NCBI RefSeq assembly: GCF_900109325.1
Contig: NZ_FNZU01000010.1
Span: forward strand, 45,009-109,008
Source of the DNA: Alkalibacterium pelagium
GTDB lineage: Bacteria > Bacillota > Bacilli > Lactobacillales > Carnobacteriaceae_A
Direction: 5' to 3'
Length of the DNA: 64,000 nt
Of this stretch, positions 9,573 through 16,979 are shown in pieces; the stretch's first letter is position 1; every line of letters begins with the position of its first letter. The position numbers and the translations under genes were made by a program. A model generated the notes under the pieces. The model was not told the DNA's origin and ran no database searches. It saw only the letters and a list, made by a program, of their open reading frames with translations.

Positions 9573-9587
9573 ATGCAAACGCTTTCT
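9573..9587 (+). promoter_or_regulatory. cre box upstream of SNF transporter
   Basis: ATGCAAACGCTTTCT fits every position of the WTGNAANCGNWNNCW consensus. It lies about 170 bases upstream of the proposed transporter promoter, so a position-dependent activating role or control of an upstream promoter are both possible. Confidence 0.6.
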
Positions 9588-9757
9588 TTTCACGATCTAA
9601 TGTCACTTTGTGTATTTAATCACTATTTTCCATCATTTACATTCTGAAACTTGCCCTTGTTCCGCTTAATATAAAGCGTTACACTCACTTTATAAAACGC
9701 ATACAAAAGGAAGTTTGTTTTAATTTTTTTAAAAATGAGCAAAAGATTAGAAAATAA

Positions 9758-9786
9758 TTCAATTATACTCATTTATGATGTATACT
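9758..9786 (+). promoter_or_regulatory. Probable promoter of the SNF transporter
   Basis: The -35-like TTCAAT and the -10 box TATACT are exactly 17 bases apart, with the -10 box about 46 bases before the start codon. The weak -35 box makes this tentative. Confidence 0.45.
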
Positions 9787-9832
9787 AATTTAATATTGTT
9801 CATTACATAAAGAAAAGGAGTGTTTAATTATA

Positions 9833-11161
9833 ATGGAACAAAAAAGAGAGCAATGGGGATCCCGCTGGGGCTTTATTTTAGCTACTATGGGTTCTGCAGT
9901 AGGTTTGGGAAACATCTGGCGATTTTCATACGCCATGGGAGAAGGCGGAGGTTCAGCATTTCTGATTATTTATTTATTAAGCGTCCTGCTCCTCGGATTT
10001 CCTGTCATGCTGATTGAATTCTCTATCGGACGCCGCTCACAGGCTGATGCCGTTCAAGCGTTCAAGAAGCTTGCTCCAAAATCACCCTGGTTTATAGCTG
10101 GAGGACTGGGTGTATTAGCTGCTTTTCTGATTCTGTCGTTTTATGGCGTAATCGGAGGCTGGTCTTTACGTTACACCTTTGAATATCTGACTGGTGGAAT
10201 TACTGGAGATTCTTCTGAATTCTTCTCCGGTTTCATAGGCAGCACTGTATCCCCGGTCGTCTGGCAGTTCGTCTTCATGGCTTTGACAATCGGGATAGTC
10301 TTTATCGGGGTACAGAAAGGAATCGAGTTGTCCAGTAAATGGATGATGCCTATCCTGAGTATTCTAGTCATCATACTGGCAGCCTACAGTCTCACACTTG
10401 GTGGAACAGCTGAAGCCCTGAACTTCATGTTCAGACCCGAATGGAGCGCATTTGCTGATCCTAATATCTATCTCAGTGCCATGGGACAGGCATTCTTCAC
10501 ACTAAGCCTTGGAATGGGCATCATGCTGACGTACAGCAGTTACCTGAAACCTGACGCGCGTCTGACCTCTTCCGCTGCGATTATCATCGTTTTGGATACT
10601 GTGTTTGCAATTATTTCCGGCTTGATCATCTTCCCGGCGTTATTCGCTTTCGGACTTGATCCTGCTGAAGGGGCGGGACTTGTGTTTATCGTGCTTCCTA
10701 ATATATTTGAAGCCTTAGGTGGCATTGGAACGATTGTCGGCCTCGTATTCTTTATCCTATTTTCATTAGCCGCGCTATCATCAGCCATCTCGCTGCTGGA
10801 AGTATCCGTATCTTACTTTATGCGCCGGTTAAATATGTCCCGTAAAGCAGTTACGCTGATTGTTGGACTCGTTATTTCTTTACTGGGTGTATTGAGTTCA
10901 CTGAGCCAGGGAGCCATGGAAATAACAATTATGGGAGACAGTTTCCTGGACTTCATTGATGGCTTCACCGGAAACCTACTCCTTCCATTGAGTGCTCTGA
11001 TTTCAGTACTATTTGTGAGCTGGACTTGGAAGAAAGAGGATATCCTAACTCATACAGATACAAGCGGAACTGCATGGTCAGGGCTCTTTATCTTTACAGT
11101 GAAGTTCATTGCGCCAATTGCCATACTCGTAGTGCTGATCATCGGTATTCTGAACTGGTAA
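9833..11161 (+). CDS. SNF-family Na+-dependent amino-acid transporter
   Basis: A 442-residue neurotransmitter:sodium symporter of the LeuT type. The signature GSAVGLGNIWRFSYAMGEGG in helix 1 (about residues 20-40) includes the unwound Na+ and substrate region. About 11 hydrophobic helices follow, the usual number for short bacterial members. It sits in the cytoplasmic membrane and probably imports a neutral amino acid. It is divergent from the branched-chain catabolic operon and shares cre boxes, so a hydrophobic or branched amino acid is a reasonable guess. Start ATG behind AAGGAG. A strong terminator follows, so it is monocistronic. Confidence 0.88.
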   Translation: MEQKREQWGSRWGFILATMGSAVGLGNIWRFSYAMGEGGGSAFLIIYLLSVLLLGFPVMLIEFSIGRRSQADAVQAFKKLAPKSPWFIAGGLGVLAAFLILSFYGVIGGWSLRYTFEYLTGGITGDSSEFFSGFIGSTVSPVVWQFVFMALTIGIVFIGVQKGIELSSKWMMPILSILVIILAAYSLTLGGTAEALNFMFRPEWSAFADPNIYLSAMGQAFFTLSLGMGIMLTYSSYLKPDARLTSSAAIIIVLDTVFAIISGLIIFPALFAFGLDPAEGAGLVFIVLPNIFEALGGIGTIVGLVFFILFSLAALSSAISLLEVSVSYFMRRLNMSRKAVTLIVGLVISLLGVLSSLSQGAMEITIMGDSFLDFIDGFTGNLLLPLSALISVLFVSWTWKKEDILTHTDTSGTAWSGLFIFTVKFIAPIAILVVLIIGILNW

Positions 11162-11223
11162 GCAGCATACCGATAAAATTCATCCTCATGGGTATAGAGG
11201 ATGGCCTTGTTTTTACTCATATT

Positions 11224-11272
11224 AAACAGCAGAAAAACCAGAGCTCTCAATGCCCTGGTTTTTCTGCTGTTT
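11224..11272. terminator. Strong bidirectional terminator
   Basis: An 18-bp near-perfect stem is formed by 11224-11241 and 11255-11272, with A-rich and T-rich flanks on both strands. It lies between the convergent SNF transporter and dioxygenase genes. Confidence 0.85.
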
Positions 11273-11284
11273 TGTGTTTATCTG

Positions 11285-12262
11285 TTATTCTTTTTCAAAT
11301 GTCTTTGTGCTTCTCACTGTATCGAAATGTCTGACCTGACTTTCAATCGATTCTCTGCTATTCTCCAGGAACGGAGGAAGAGACAATTTCTCCCCCAAAG
11401 TTTCATAAGGTTCGTCACCCATGAATCCAGGACCTTCTGTAGCCAGTTCAATTAAAATACCTCTCGTTACTCTTGCATACAGGGACTGGAAGAAGAAGCG
11501 GTCGACAAATCCTGAATTAGGAAGCTGGAACTGCTGATAGTGAGTGATCCAGTCTTCAATTGCTTTTTTATCGTCCACTCTGAACGCCACATGGTGAACT
11601 GTTCCGAATCCTTCACGATGCACTGGCAAGTTTTCCTGAACATCAACAATGACTTGAGCACCATTTCCACCTTCGCCCATTTCAAACAGATGGAAGGTTT
11701 CTTCTTGTCCAATTTCTCTCATACTATATACCTGTTCAAGGACAGCTTTGATGTAATCGAAGTCAGCATAAGTCAGGAAGATTGGGCCCAGTCCAGTAAT
11801 AGCATGTTCCAGAGGAATCGGTCCTTTCTGCCATGGCGTTCCAGACTCCACTCCTTCATTTTTCTCATCTGAGATCAGCTGATACTGCTGGTCATCAAAA
11901 TCTTTAAACTTCAGTACTTGTTTACCGAACTGTTCCTGTATTCCATCATTTTCAATGTCCAATCGCTCGAATCGTTCGACCCAATAAGTGAGTGATTCAT
12001 CTGTCGGCACTCTGAATGACGTTCTAGATATTTCATCATTTCCGTGAACACCTTTAGGAATGTTCGGGAAGTCAAAGAAAGTCATGTCAGTCCCTGCACT
12101 TCCCTTGTCATCAGCAAAAAAGAGATGGTAGGTTTGAATGTCATCCTGATTGACTGTCTTTTTAACCAGTCTAAGCCCTAAAATGTGCGTAAAAAAGTCA
12201 TAAATCTTCTCCGCACTGCTGGTAATTGCTGTAACATGATGAATCCCTGTCAATTCTTTCAT
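11285..12262 (-). CDS. Ring-cleaving (VOC-fold) dioxygenase of the MhqA/MhqO type
   Basis: A 325-residue protein with two vicinal-oxygen-chelate halves. Each half begins with a GIHHVTAIT- or FGTVHHVAFRV-like metal-ligand segment (His in both, Glu near the ends: MTFFDF and GILIELATEGPG). Members of this family in Bacillus open hydroquinone rings and are induced by quinones through MhqR. Length and spelling fit that group better than extradiol catechol dioxygenases. Regulation is unusually readable: a consensus promoter and an MhqR-like operator lie in the 170 bases upstream. Ribosome binding site AGGAGGAG. Confidence 0.85.
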   Translation of the reverse strand: MKELTGIHHVTAITSSAEKIYDFFTHILGLRLVKKTVNQDDIQTYHLFFADDKGSAGTDMTFFDFPNIPKGVHGNDEISRTSFRVPTDESLTYWVERFERLDIENDGIQEQFGKQVLKFKDFDDQQYQLISDEKNEGVESGTPWQKGPIPLEHAITGLGPIFLTYADFDYIKAVLEQVYSMREIGQEETFHLFEMGEGGNGAQVIVDVQENLPVHREGFGTVHHVAFRVDDKKAIEDWITHYQQFQLPNSGFVDRFFFQSLYARVTRGILIELATEGPGFMGDEPYETLGEKLSLPPFLENSRESIESQVRHFDTVRSTKTFEKE

Positions 12263-12382
12263 TTTAAATCTCCTCCTGTATTATCTTACATCGTTTGTGA
12301 AATATTATTTAAACTCGAATTTCTCATTAAAAGCTTGCTCAAGCGATTTCTGCTATAAAGGCTCTTATGGCTTTGAGCAATT

Positions 12383-12400
12383 TATTTCGAATTCGAGGTA
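12383..12400 (-). promoter_or_regulatory. MhqR-like operator palindrome
   Basis: TATTTCGAATTCGAGGTA matches at 16 of 18 positions the Bacillus MhqR operator as I remember it (TATCTCGAATTCGAGATA). It begins immediately downstream of the -10 box, the classic place for a repressor. A second half-site, ACTCGAATT, lies at about 12313-12321. Confidence 0.7.
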
Positions 12401-12429
12401 ATTATACCGCGTCTATTTTTCATTGTCAA
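12401..12429 (-). promoter_or_regulatory. Consensus sigma-A promoter of the dioxygenase gene
   Basis: Reading the minus strand, TTGACA (12424-12429) and TATAAT (12401-12406) are both perfect and separated by 17 bases. The transcript would have an untranslated leader of about 130 bases in which 12335-12380 can form a small hairpin. So strong a promoter implies that a repressor normally holds it off. Confidence 0.8.
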
Positions 12430-12533
12430 ATTGTTGCATTTTTATTAAGAAAAAATCTTTTTAATAATATTTAATATTTTTGATTGCTAAACGGCTTCCA
12501 ATAAATTATACTTCCATATATAGAAAGCGTGGG

Positions 12534-13403
12534 ATGAAAATGAAATTAGGAGAAATCATAAAAATCAAGCGAAAAGAGCTTGGTTTAACTCAACAGCAAT
12601 TGGCAAAAGATATCTGCGCACAGGCTCTGATCAGCCGTGTAGAAAAAGGAGATATCGTGCCGAAAAAAGCCATTTTAGATAAGCTGGAACAAAGGCTGGG
12701 TCTTGAAGAAAACGAACTGATCAAGGCAGAGAATGACAACAGTAAAAAGAATGAGCTTCAGGATGTTAAGAAGAACATCAGGCAGTACTCTTTAAATAGA
12801 GACTACAAAACGATAGAATTACTGCTTGATCATCACAAGCTATTAATTAATAGCTCTCGTGATGTTAACGATAAGGTGTTTTTTGCTATGATTGATGCCT
12901 CATTAGAATACCAGTTATATAATCGAAGTGACAAAGCCTTGGAGATATTGAATGGTATTTATCTCGATGATGTTGAAACTGAACTAGCTGTAGAGGTTTA
13001 CAATGCTCGCGGAATCATATACTATAAAAGAGACGATTTTGAACAAGCAAGACAATCGTACAAAAAAGGAATAGATATCCTAGATGAATCAGTCAGCATT
13101 GAAATACGCGCTAAAATTACATTAAATTATGCATTAGCTTTAGAACAATTAGATAACAACAAGGAAGCTCTCTCATATGTGTCTGAGGGAATTGACATGT
13201 TAGTACAAAATAATTCTCTATACTCGTTAGGGGATTATCACCACACAAAAGGACATATTTTTTATAAATTAGGTAATCTAGAGGATTCAAAAGAGTGCTT
13301 TGAGCTCTCTTCCAGTATTTTCAGGCTTCAAAACAACAAAAAACTTTTATCTTTTTCTCAGCTGGCGCTGACGGAAATTAACAATAAACTATCGCAGAAA
13401 TAA
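12534..13403 (+). CDS. PlcR/RRNPP-type regulator: HTH plus TPR domain
   Basis: A protein of about 289 residues with an N-terminal Xre-type helix-turn-helix (LGEIIKIKRKELGLTQQQLAKDI, ISRVEKGDIVP). About 220 residues of tetratricopeptide helices follow, such as YNARGIIYYKRDDFEQARQSYKKGIDIL and YHHTKGHIFYKLGNLEDSKECFELS. This is the layout and length of PlcR (285 residues), a regulator that binds a re-imported signal peptide. The start is ATG at 12534 or 12540; both have only a weak GTGGG upstream, so low translation is likely. A gene for a small secreted peptide begins 11 bases after the stop and ends in a terminator, so regulator and peptide form a two-gene unit. Targets are unknown. Confidence 0.85.
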   Translation: MKMKLGEIIKIKRKELGLTQQQLAKDICAQALISRVEKGDIVPKKAILDKLEQRLGLEENELIKAENDNSKKNELQDVKKNIRQYSLNRDYKTIELLLDHHKLLINSSRDVNDKVFFAMIDASLEYQLYNRSDKALEILNGIYLDDVETELAVEVYNARGIIYYKRDDFEQARQSYKKGIDILDESVSIEIRAKITLNYALALEQLDNNKEALSYVSEGIDMLVQNNSLYSLGDYHHTKGHIFYKLGNLEDSKECFELSSSIFRLQNNKKLLSFSQLALTEINNKLSQK

Positions 13404-13414
13404 GGAGGATTTTC

Positions 13415-13555
13415 ATGAAAAAACATAAAAAAGCTTTTGCATTAGTCTTAGCTGGTTTCATGGCTTTAACCTTTATTGTATCTCCACTAACTGTCCCAAG
13501 AATTCCACCTCTGCTTGAACGTGCAGCAGTAGAAGTAGAACATAACGTAGCGTAA
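13415..13555 (+). CDS. Small secreted peptide, candidate pro-signal of the PlcR-like regulator
   Basis: A 46-codon gene behind a strong AAGGAGG site, 11 bases after the regulator stop. The protein has a charged start (MKKHKKAF), a hydrophobic core (ALVLAGFMALTFIV) and then a short exported part, SPLTVPRIPPLLERAAVEVE, ending HNVA. This is the architecture of PapR (48 residues, same position after plcR), whose C-terminal heptapeptide is the signal. The mature peptide cannot be named from sequence; the C-terminal 5-10 residues are the first candidates. Its shortness makes it easy to miss in automated annotation. Confidence 0.8.
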   Translation: MKKHKKAFALVLAGFMALTFIVSPLTVPRIPPLLERAAVEVEHNVA

Positions 13556-13612
13556 CTTTACCCTGTCATCTGAGAAAGATAAAAGCTTCTCGTTACGAAT
13601 ACGATTGAACTG

Positions 13613-13643
13613 CCAGCTAAGGTCCCTCTTGGCTGGTTTTTTT
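13613..13643 (+). terminator. Terminator of the regulator-peptide unit
   Basis: The stem CCAGC(T)AAG / CTTGGCTGG is followed by seven T residues, 58 bases after the peptide stop. It marks the end of the two-gene transcript. Confidence 0.85.
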
Positions 13644-13715
13644 AAGGAGCATATTATTACAGTTTGCTGCATGATTATGATAATCTTACTATATCAAACA
13701 AAAGGAGTGGTATAG

Positions 13716-14024
13716 TTGGCAGACAGAAATAACGATCCGCATAGACGTGAAGAGAATCGACGCACCGGTCTCTTTGCCCTGTTTCTCATTGCCCTTGTCA
13801 TAATTGTAGGAGTAATCGTCGTCATGTTCTTCATGGGAGATGGAGAAACCCCTACTGACACTGATACTGGTGATCAGACTGAAGAGCAGATTGATGATGG
13901 TGGCGATGATGCAGATCTGGACGTCGATATTGACATCGATGGCGATGACGGGACCGATGGCGAAACAGACACTGAAAACGATGCTGAATCAGGCGACGGG
14001 ACAGAGACTGAAGAGGAAGAATAA
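13716..14024 (+). CDS. Small acidic single-pass membrane protein
   Basis: 102 residues starting at a TTG with an AAAGGAGTGG ribosome binding site. A charged N terminus (about 18 residues) is followed by one transmembrane helix (about 19-41, LFALFLIALVIIVGVIVVMFF). The remaining 60-residue tail is almost only Asp, Glu, Gly and Thr, with DLDVDIDIDGDDGTDG. By the positive-inside rule the tail would be outside. The Asp-rich tail could bind Ca2+ or be wall-associated, but no family is recognised. It lies after the terminator of the peptide unit, so it is transcribed separately. Confidence 0.7.
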   Translation: MADRNNDPHRREENRRTGLFALFLIALVIIVGVIVVMFFMGDGETPTDTDTGDQTEEQIDDGGDDADLDVDIDIDGDDGTDGETDTENDAESGDGTETEEEE

Positions 14025-14105
14025 GGTCCAGACTCCAGGAAGTGGGTATCCTGAATTTGTCTTTATAAAGAAGTAATTTTTATATTAAGGCACCTTTCTG
14101 CTATT

Positions 14106-14146
14106 AGCACGTCTATTCTGTGCTCAAGCAGACTGCGTGCTTTTTT
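14106..14146 (+). terminator. Terminator after the acidic membrane protein
   Basis: AGCACG (14106-14111) pairs with CGTGCT (14136-14141), with an internal AGCAC/GTGCT alternative and a run of T residues. Confidence 0.65.
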
Positions 14147-14277
14147 CCTGCTCTTCTATAGCCAGCCTTTGAAAAGGGTTCTTGTCATTCTTTTATAGTT
14201 GAGAGATAATCGTACCACGCATACAGATATTTAATAAGCAGGACAGTCGATCTATTTAAAGAAAGGCAGGATCTCAC

Positions 14278-14757
14278 ATGAGTAAACAAGTCAAAACAAA
14301 TGTCATCAGACAATTGGAACAGCAGAACATTGATTACAAAGAACACCACTACTTCGGCTCAGATGTCTCCAGTGGAACAGACGTTGCAAGAAAAATGGGC
14401 AATGATCCTGCAAAACAGTTCAAAACTCTAGTCACTCGAGGAAAATCTAATGAAGTCTATGTCTTTGTCATTCCAGTCAATGAAGAACTGGATCTGAAAA
14501 AAGCAGCACAATCTGTCGATGAAAAAAGCGTAAGCATGATCAAGGAGAAAGAACTTCTGCCTCTGACTGGTTATGTACACGGGGGATGCTCCCCCATCGG
14601 AATGAAAAAAACTTTCCAAACCGTCCTTCACTCCTCTGCAGAACAGTTTGAAACTATTATTTTCAGTGCTGGCAAGGTCGGCGTATCCGTTGAAATCAAT
14701 GCCGAGGATTTGATGAGACTCATCGATGGTCATATCGCTAATGTTGTAAAGAGCTAG
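14278..14757 (+). CDS. ybaK: Cys-tRNA(Pro)/Cys-tRNA(Cys) deacylase, YbaK/EbsC family
   Basis: A 159-residue trans-editing enzyme that hydrolyses Cys-tRNA(Pro) made in error by prolyl-tRNA synthetase. Family features are the N-terminal TNVIRQLEQQNIDYKEHHY, the central KQFKTLVTRG with the conserved lysines, and the catalytic glycine-rich loop GYVHGGCSPIGMKK. Length is typical. It is a single gene with its own ribosome binding site (AGGCAGGA) and a terminator shared with the convergent SDR gene. Confidence 0.9.
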   Translation: MSKQVKTNVIRQLEQQNIDYKEHHYFGSDVSSGTDVARKMGNDPAKQFKTLVTRGKSNEVYVFVIPVNEELDLKKAAQSVDEKSVSMIKEKELLPLTGYVHGGCSPIGMKKTFQTVLHSSAEQFETIIFSAGKVGVSVEINAEDLMRLIDGHIANVVKS

Positions 14758-14767
14758 CTGGGTAAAA

Positions 14768-14808
14768 AATGCCGGATCAGAGACATTCAATCTCTTGATA
14801 CCGGCATT
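14768..14808. terminator. Bidirectional terminator between ybaK and the SDR gene
   Basis: AATGCCGG (14768-14775) pairs with CCGGCATT (14801-14808), extended by ATCAGAGA/TCTCTTGAT. T-rich tracts follow on both strands. Confidence 0.8.
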
Positions 14809-14843
14809 CTTTATGCGCCCCATTATTTTATATATTCATTTAT

Positions 14844-16049
14844 TTACATCATAGCTTTTTCAGCTTTCATCGCTGCTTTAGGGTGTTTCCACATAGCCTT
14901 CTCAGCCTTAAAAGCGGCTTTCGGATGCTTAACCATCGCTTTAGCCTTTTTCTTATGCATCATTTTTTTAGCTTTGTGCATGTTTTTCTTCTTGTAGCTT
15001 GAAGGAAGCAGAAGCGTAAAGATTGTCAGGAACAGGCCGATTATCGGCAGCCAGAAAAGCAGCGGGTGTTTTTTAGCTTTGACCATCCAGCTTCCTTTTC
15101 TATGCCAGCCGCTGTTAGTACCTCTTTCTTTCAACTCTTCCGCATTTCCATGAAGGGTACTCTCTTTGGGCGAACCGGCTTCTCTTGATTCATCATAGTT
15201 TGTCTTGTACACAGATTTCTCAAGGAAGTGATCAGTGAATCGAGGCATGATAGCTGCCATGAGACTAATCATTTTAGACTGTCCACCAACGAACATGTCT
15301 CGAGTCGGATTCTGAGCCACATGCAGAATAGCTTCAGCTACGCTCTCGGGTGGGTACATCATTGCATCATGAGACGGTGCTTTGTCAATATAACTTGCAG
15401 CATGGTCTCCATATGGCGTGTCGACGCGTGCAGGATGGATCTGGGATACAACGACAGGGATGTGATCTTTTTCAGCTTCCATGCGAAGCGCATCAGTCAG
15501 ACTGTGCACAGCAAATTTGGAAGAAGAATAGGTTCCCTGAATAGGAAATGTGCGGTTACCTACTACACTGCCCAGGTTGATCAATGCACCTGCTGTTTCT
15601 TTGTCTTTAAAATGATTCAGTGCTGCCAGCGATCCATACAAGGTTCCCCAGTAGTTGACTTCAAAGAGCTGTCTGGCGTCTTCAATCGGAACATCTGTAA
15701 TGTGTCCATAGATTGCCACGGCTGCGTTATTGACCCATGTGTCAAAGCCACCATACTCTTTTACTGTTTCCTCAGCGAGTCGATCGACATCTTCTTTTTT
15801 AGACACGTCAGTGACGACATAAACCACTTCGGTTCCCTGATTCTTCAATTCATCTGTCAGAGTTTTCAGTGCATCTTCTTCTGTTCCTGCAAGAACAAGC
15901 TTGGCCTCTTTTTCAGCTGCCATACGAGCTGTCACAAGTCCAATTCCGCTAGTTGCGCCTGTGATGACCATTACCTGATCATTTAGATTCTTCAGTTTCA
16001 GTGTCAGACTGTTCAACGGTTTAGTGTCAGTTACTTTTCTTTGTGTCAT
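14844..16049 (-). CDS. Membrane-anchored SDR oxidoreductase with lysine-rich repeat tail
   Basis: 401 residues. The start is the ATG at 16049, preceded by AAGGAGG; longer in-frame ATGs lack a binding site. The N-terminal 260 residues are a short-chain dehydrogenase with the cofactor loop TGATSGIG, the NNAAV motif and catalytic YSSSK. A region of about 80 residues follows, then one transmembrane helix (HPLLFWLPIIGLFLTIFTLLLP). The last about 50 residues are a highly cationic tail of Lys, Ala, Met and His. It ends in a tandem 14-residue repeat, KHPKAAFKAEKAMW / KHPKAAMKAEKAMM. SDRs with this membrane segment are common in Firmicutes, but the tail is unusual. Substrate unknown. Confidence 0.8.
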   Translation of the reverse strand: MTQRKVTDTKPLNSLTLKLKNLNDQVMVITGATSGIGLVTARMAAEKEAKLVLAGTEEDALKTLTDELKNQGTEVVYVVTDVSKKEDVDRLAEETVKEYGGFDTWVNNAAVAIYGHITDVPIEDARQLFEVNYWGTLYGSLAALNHFKDKETAGALINLGSVVGNRTFPIQGTYSSSKFAVHSLTDALRMEAEKDHIPVVVSQIHPARVDTPYGDHAASYIDKAPSHDAMMYPPESVAEAILHVAQNPTRDMFVGGQSKMISLMAAIMPRFTDHFLEKSVYKTNYDESREAGSPKESTLHGNAEELKERGTNSGWHRKGSWMVKAKKHPLLFWLPIIGLFLTIFTLLLPSSYKKKNMHKAKKMMHKKKAKAMVKHPKAAFKAEKAMWKHPKAAMKAEKAMM

Positions 16050-16165
16050 AAAATAATCCTCCTTATAGAATTCACGTTCTATGCATCTATTGTTAATTTT
16101 AAAGGATAGATGGTCGTATACCAACTGATACGGCTAGAAAAGGCGATTGGACCAGGCTTTTTTAA

Positions 16166-16717
16166 TTATTCAGGTTCAGCTTCCCATTCAGACTTGAGCA
16201 TACCGTATATAATCATATTGTGATAAGTATCGTCCAGGATTTCATTCTGTCTGCGCATGCCTTCCTGCACGAAGCCCAGTCTTTCAGGTATACTCCTGCT
16301 TCTCGTGTTTCCTTCAGCAGCCCAGACCTCAAGTTTATCCAGACCAACATAGTCGAATCCGTATTCCATCAACGCATTCACTGCTCGAGTCATGATGCCT
16401 TTCCCTTGAAAGTCAGGTCCCAGCCAGTAGCCGATCTCAGCACTCTTAACATCCCAGTTGAAGCCTTTCAAACCGACAGTACCCGCAATTTCCCCTTTGT
16501 AAATAATTAGATAATTCATAGCCTTCTGATCTGCGAATTGTTGAAGATTCCTTTTTGTGCCCTCTCTGATATCTTCCTCGCTGTTTACATTATGTATCCA
16601 GTTCATCCACACTTTCAAATGTTCTCTTGATGCTTCTATCAGGGCATACAGGTCTTCCGTGTCCTGATAATCTTTCAGTTTAAGACTCAACTCATCATCG
16701 ATTTTATAATAAAACAT
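16166..16717 (-). CDS. GNAT acetyltransferase, RimJ/RimL type
   Basis: A 183-residue acetyl-CoA-dependent N-acetyltransferase of the ribosomal-protein-alanine/serine type (similar to Bacillus YdaF). The acetyl-CoA loop is seen as GYWLGPDFQGKGIMTRAVNALMEY in overlapping parts, followed by the LEVWAAEGNTRSRSIPERLGF segment usual in this group. It starts at an ATG behind GGGGAG. The substrate is not predictable; acetylation of a ribosomal protein or a small amine are the family options. Confidence 0.82.
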   Translation of the reverse strand: MFYYKIDDELSLKLKDYQDTEDLYALIEASREHLKVWMNWIHNVNSEEDIREGTKRNLQQFADQKAMNYLIIYKGEIAGTVGLKGFNWDVKSAEIGYWLGPDFQGKGIMTRAVNALMEYGFDYVGLDKLEVWAAEGNTRSRSIPERLGFVQEGMRRQNEILDDTYHNMIIYGMLKSEWEAEPE

Positions 16718-16979
16718 AGCTCTCCCCTTTTTACTTTACTATCCTTTTCATAATAAGATACTATCGGTTCTTTTCATTATACTATACTGCTTGATCTAAA
16801 ATGCATCAAATGATTTCCCCATATCTTGACCCGATTGATGTTAAATTTTTACTAGCATTTTAAAGCAGGTTTCAACAGCATATGGTACAACAGCGACAAT
16901 TAGAATGAATACGTTCACATTTAATACGATGAGTCAGCCTATTTCTATATTATATATTATATTTAAAGGAGACCAGACA

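Larger units (their letters stand above)
9365..9832. other. Divergent control region between ptb operon and SNF transporter
   Basis: 468 bases with no plausible gene. The region is very AT-rich and holds two cre boxes (9384-9397 and 9573-9587) and a probable promoter for the transporter (9758-9786). The two divergent units may therefore share catabolite control. Confidence 0.6.

Noticed and set aside
9668..9684. Third cre box before the SNF transporter
   Set aside because: AAAGCGTTACAC looks similar at first sight, but the TGnAAnCG core is one base short or mismatched at two positions on either strand.
15228..15986. 252-codon plus-strand ORF opposite the SDR gene
   Set aside because: Its Cys/His/Ser-rich composition and position exactly opposite a conserved gene mark it as a shadow.
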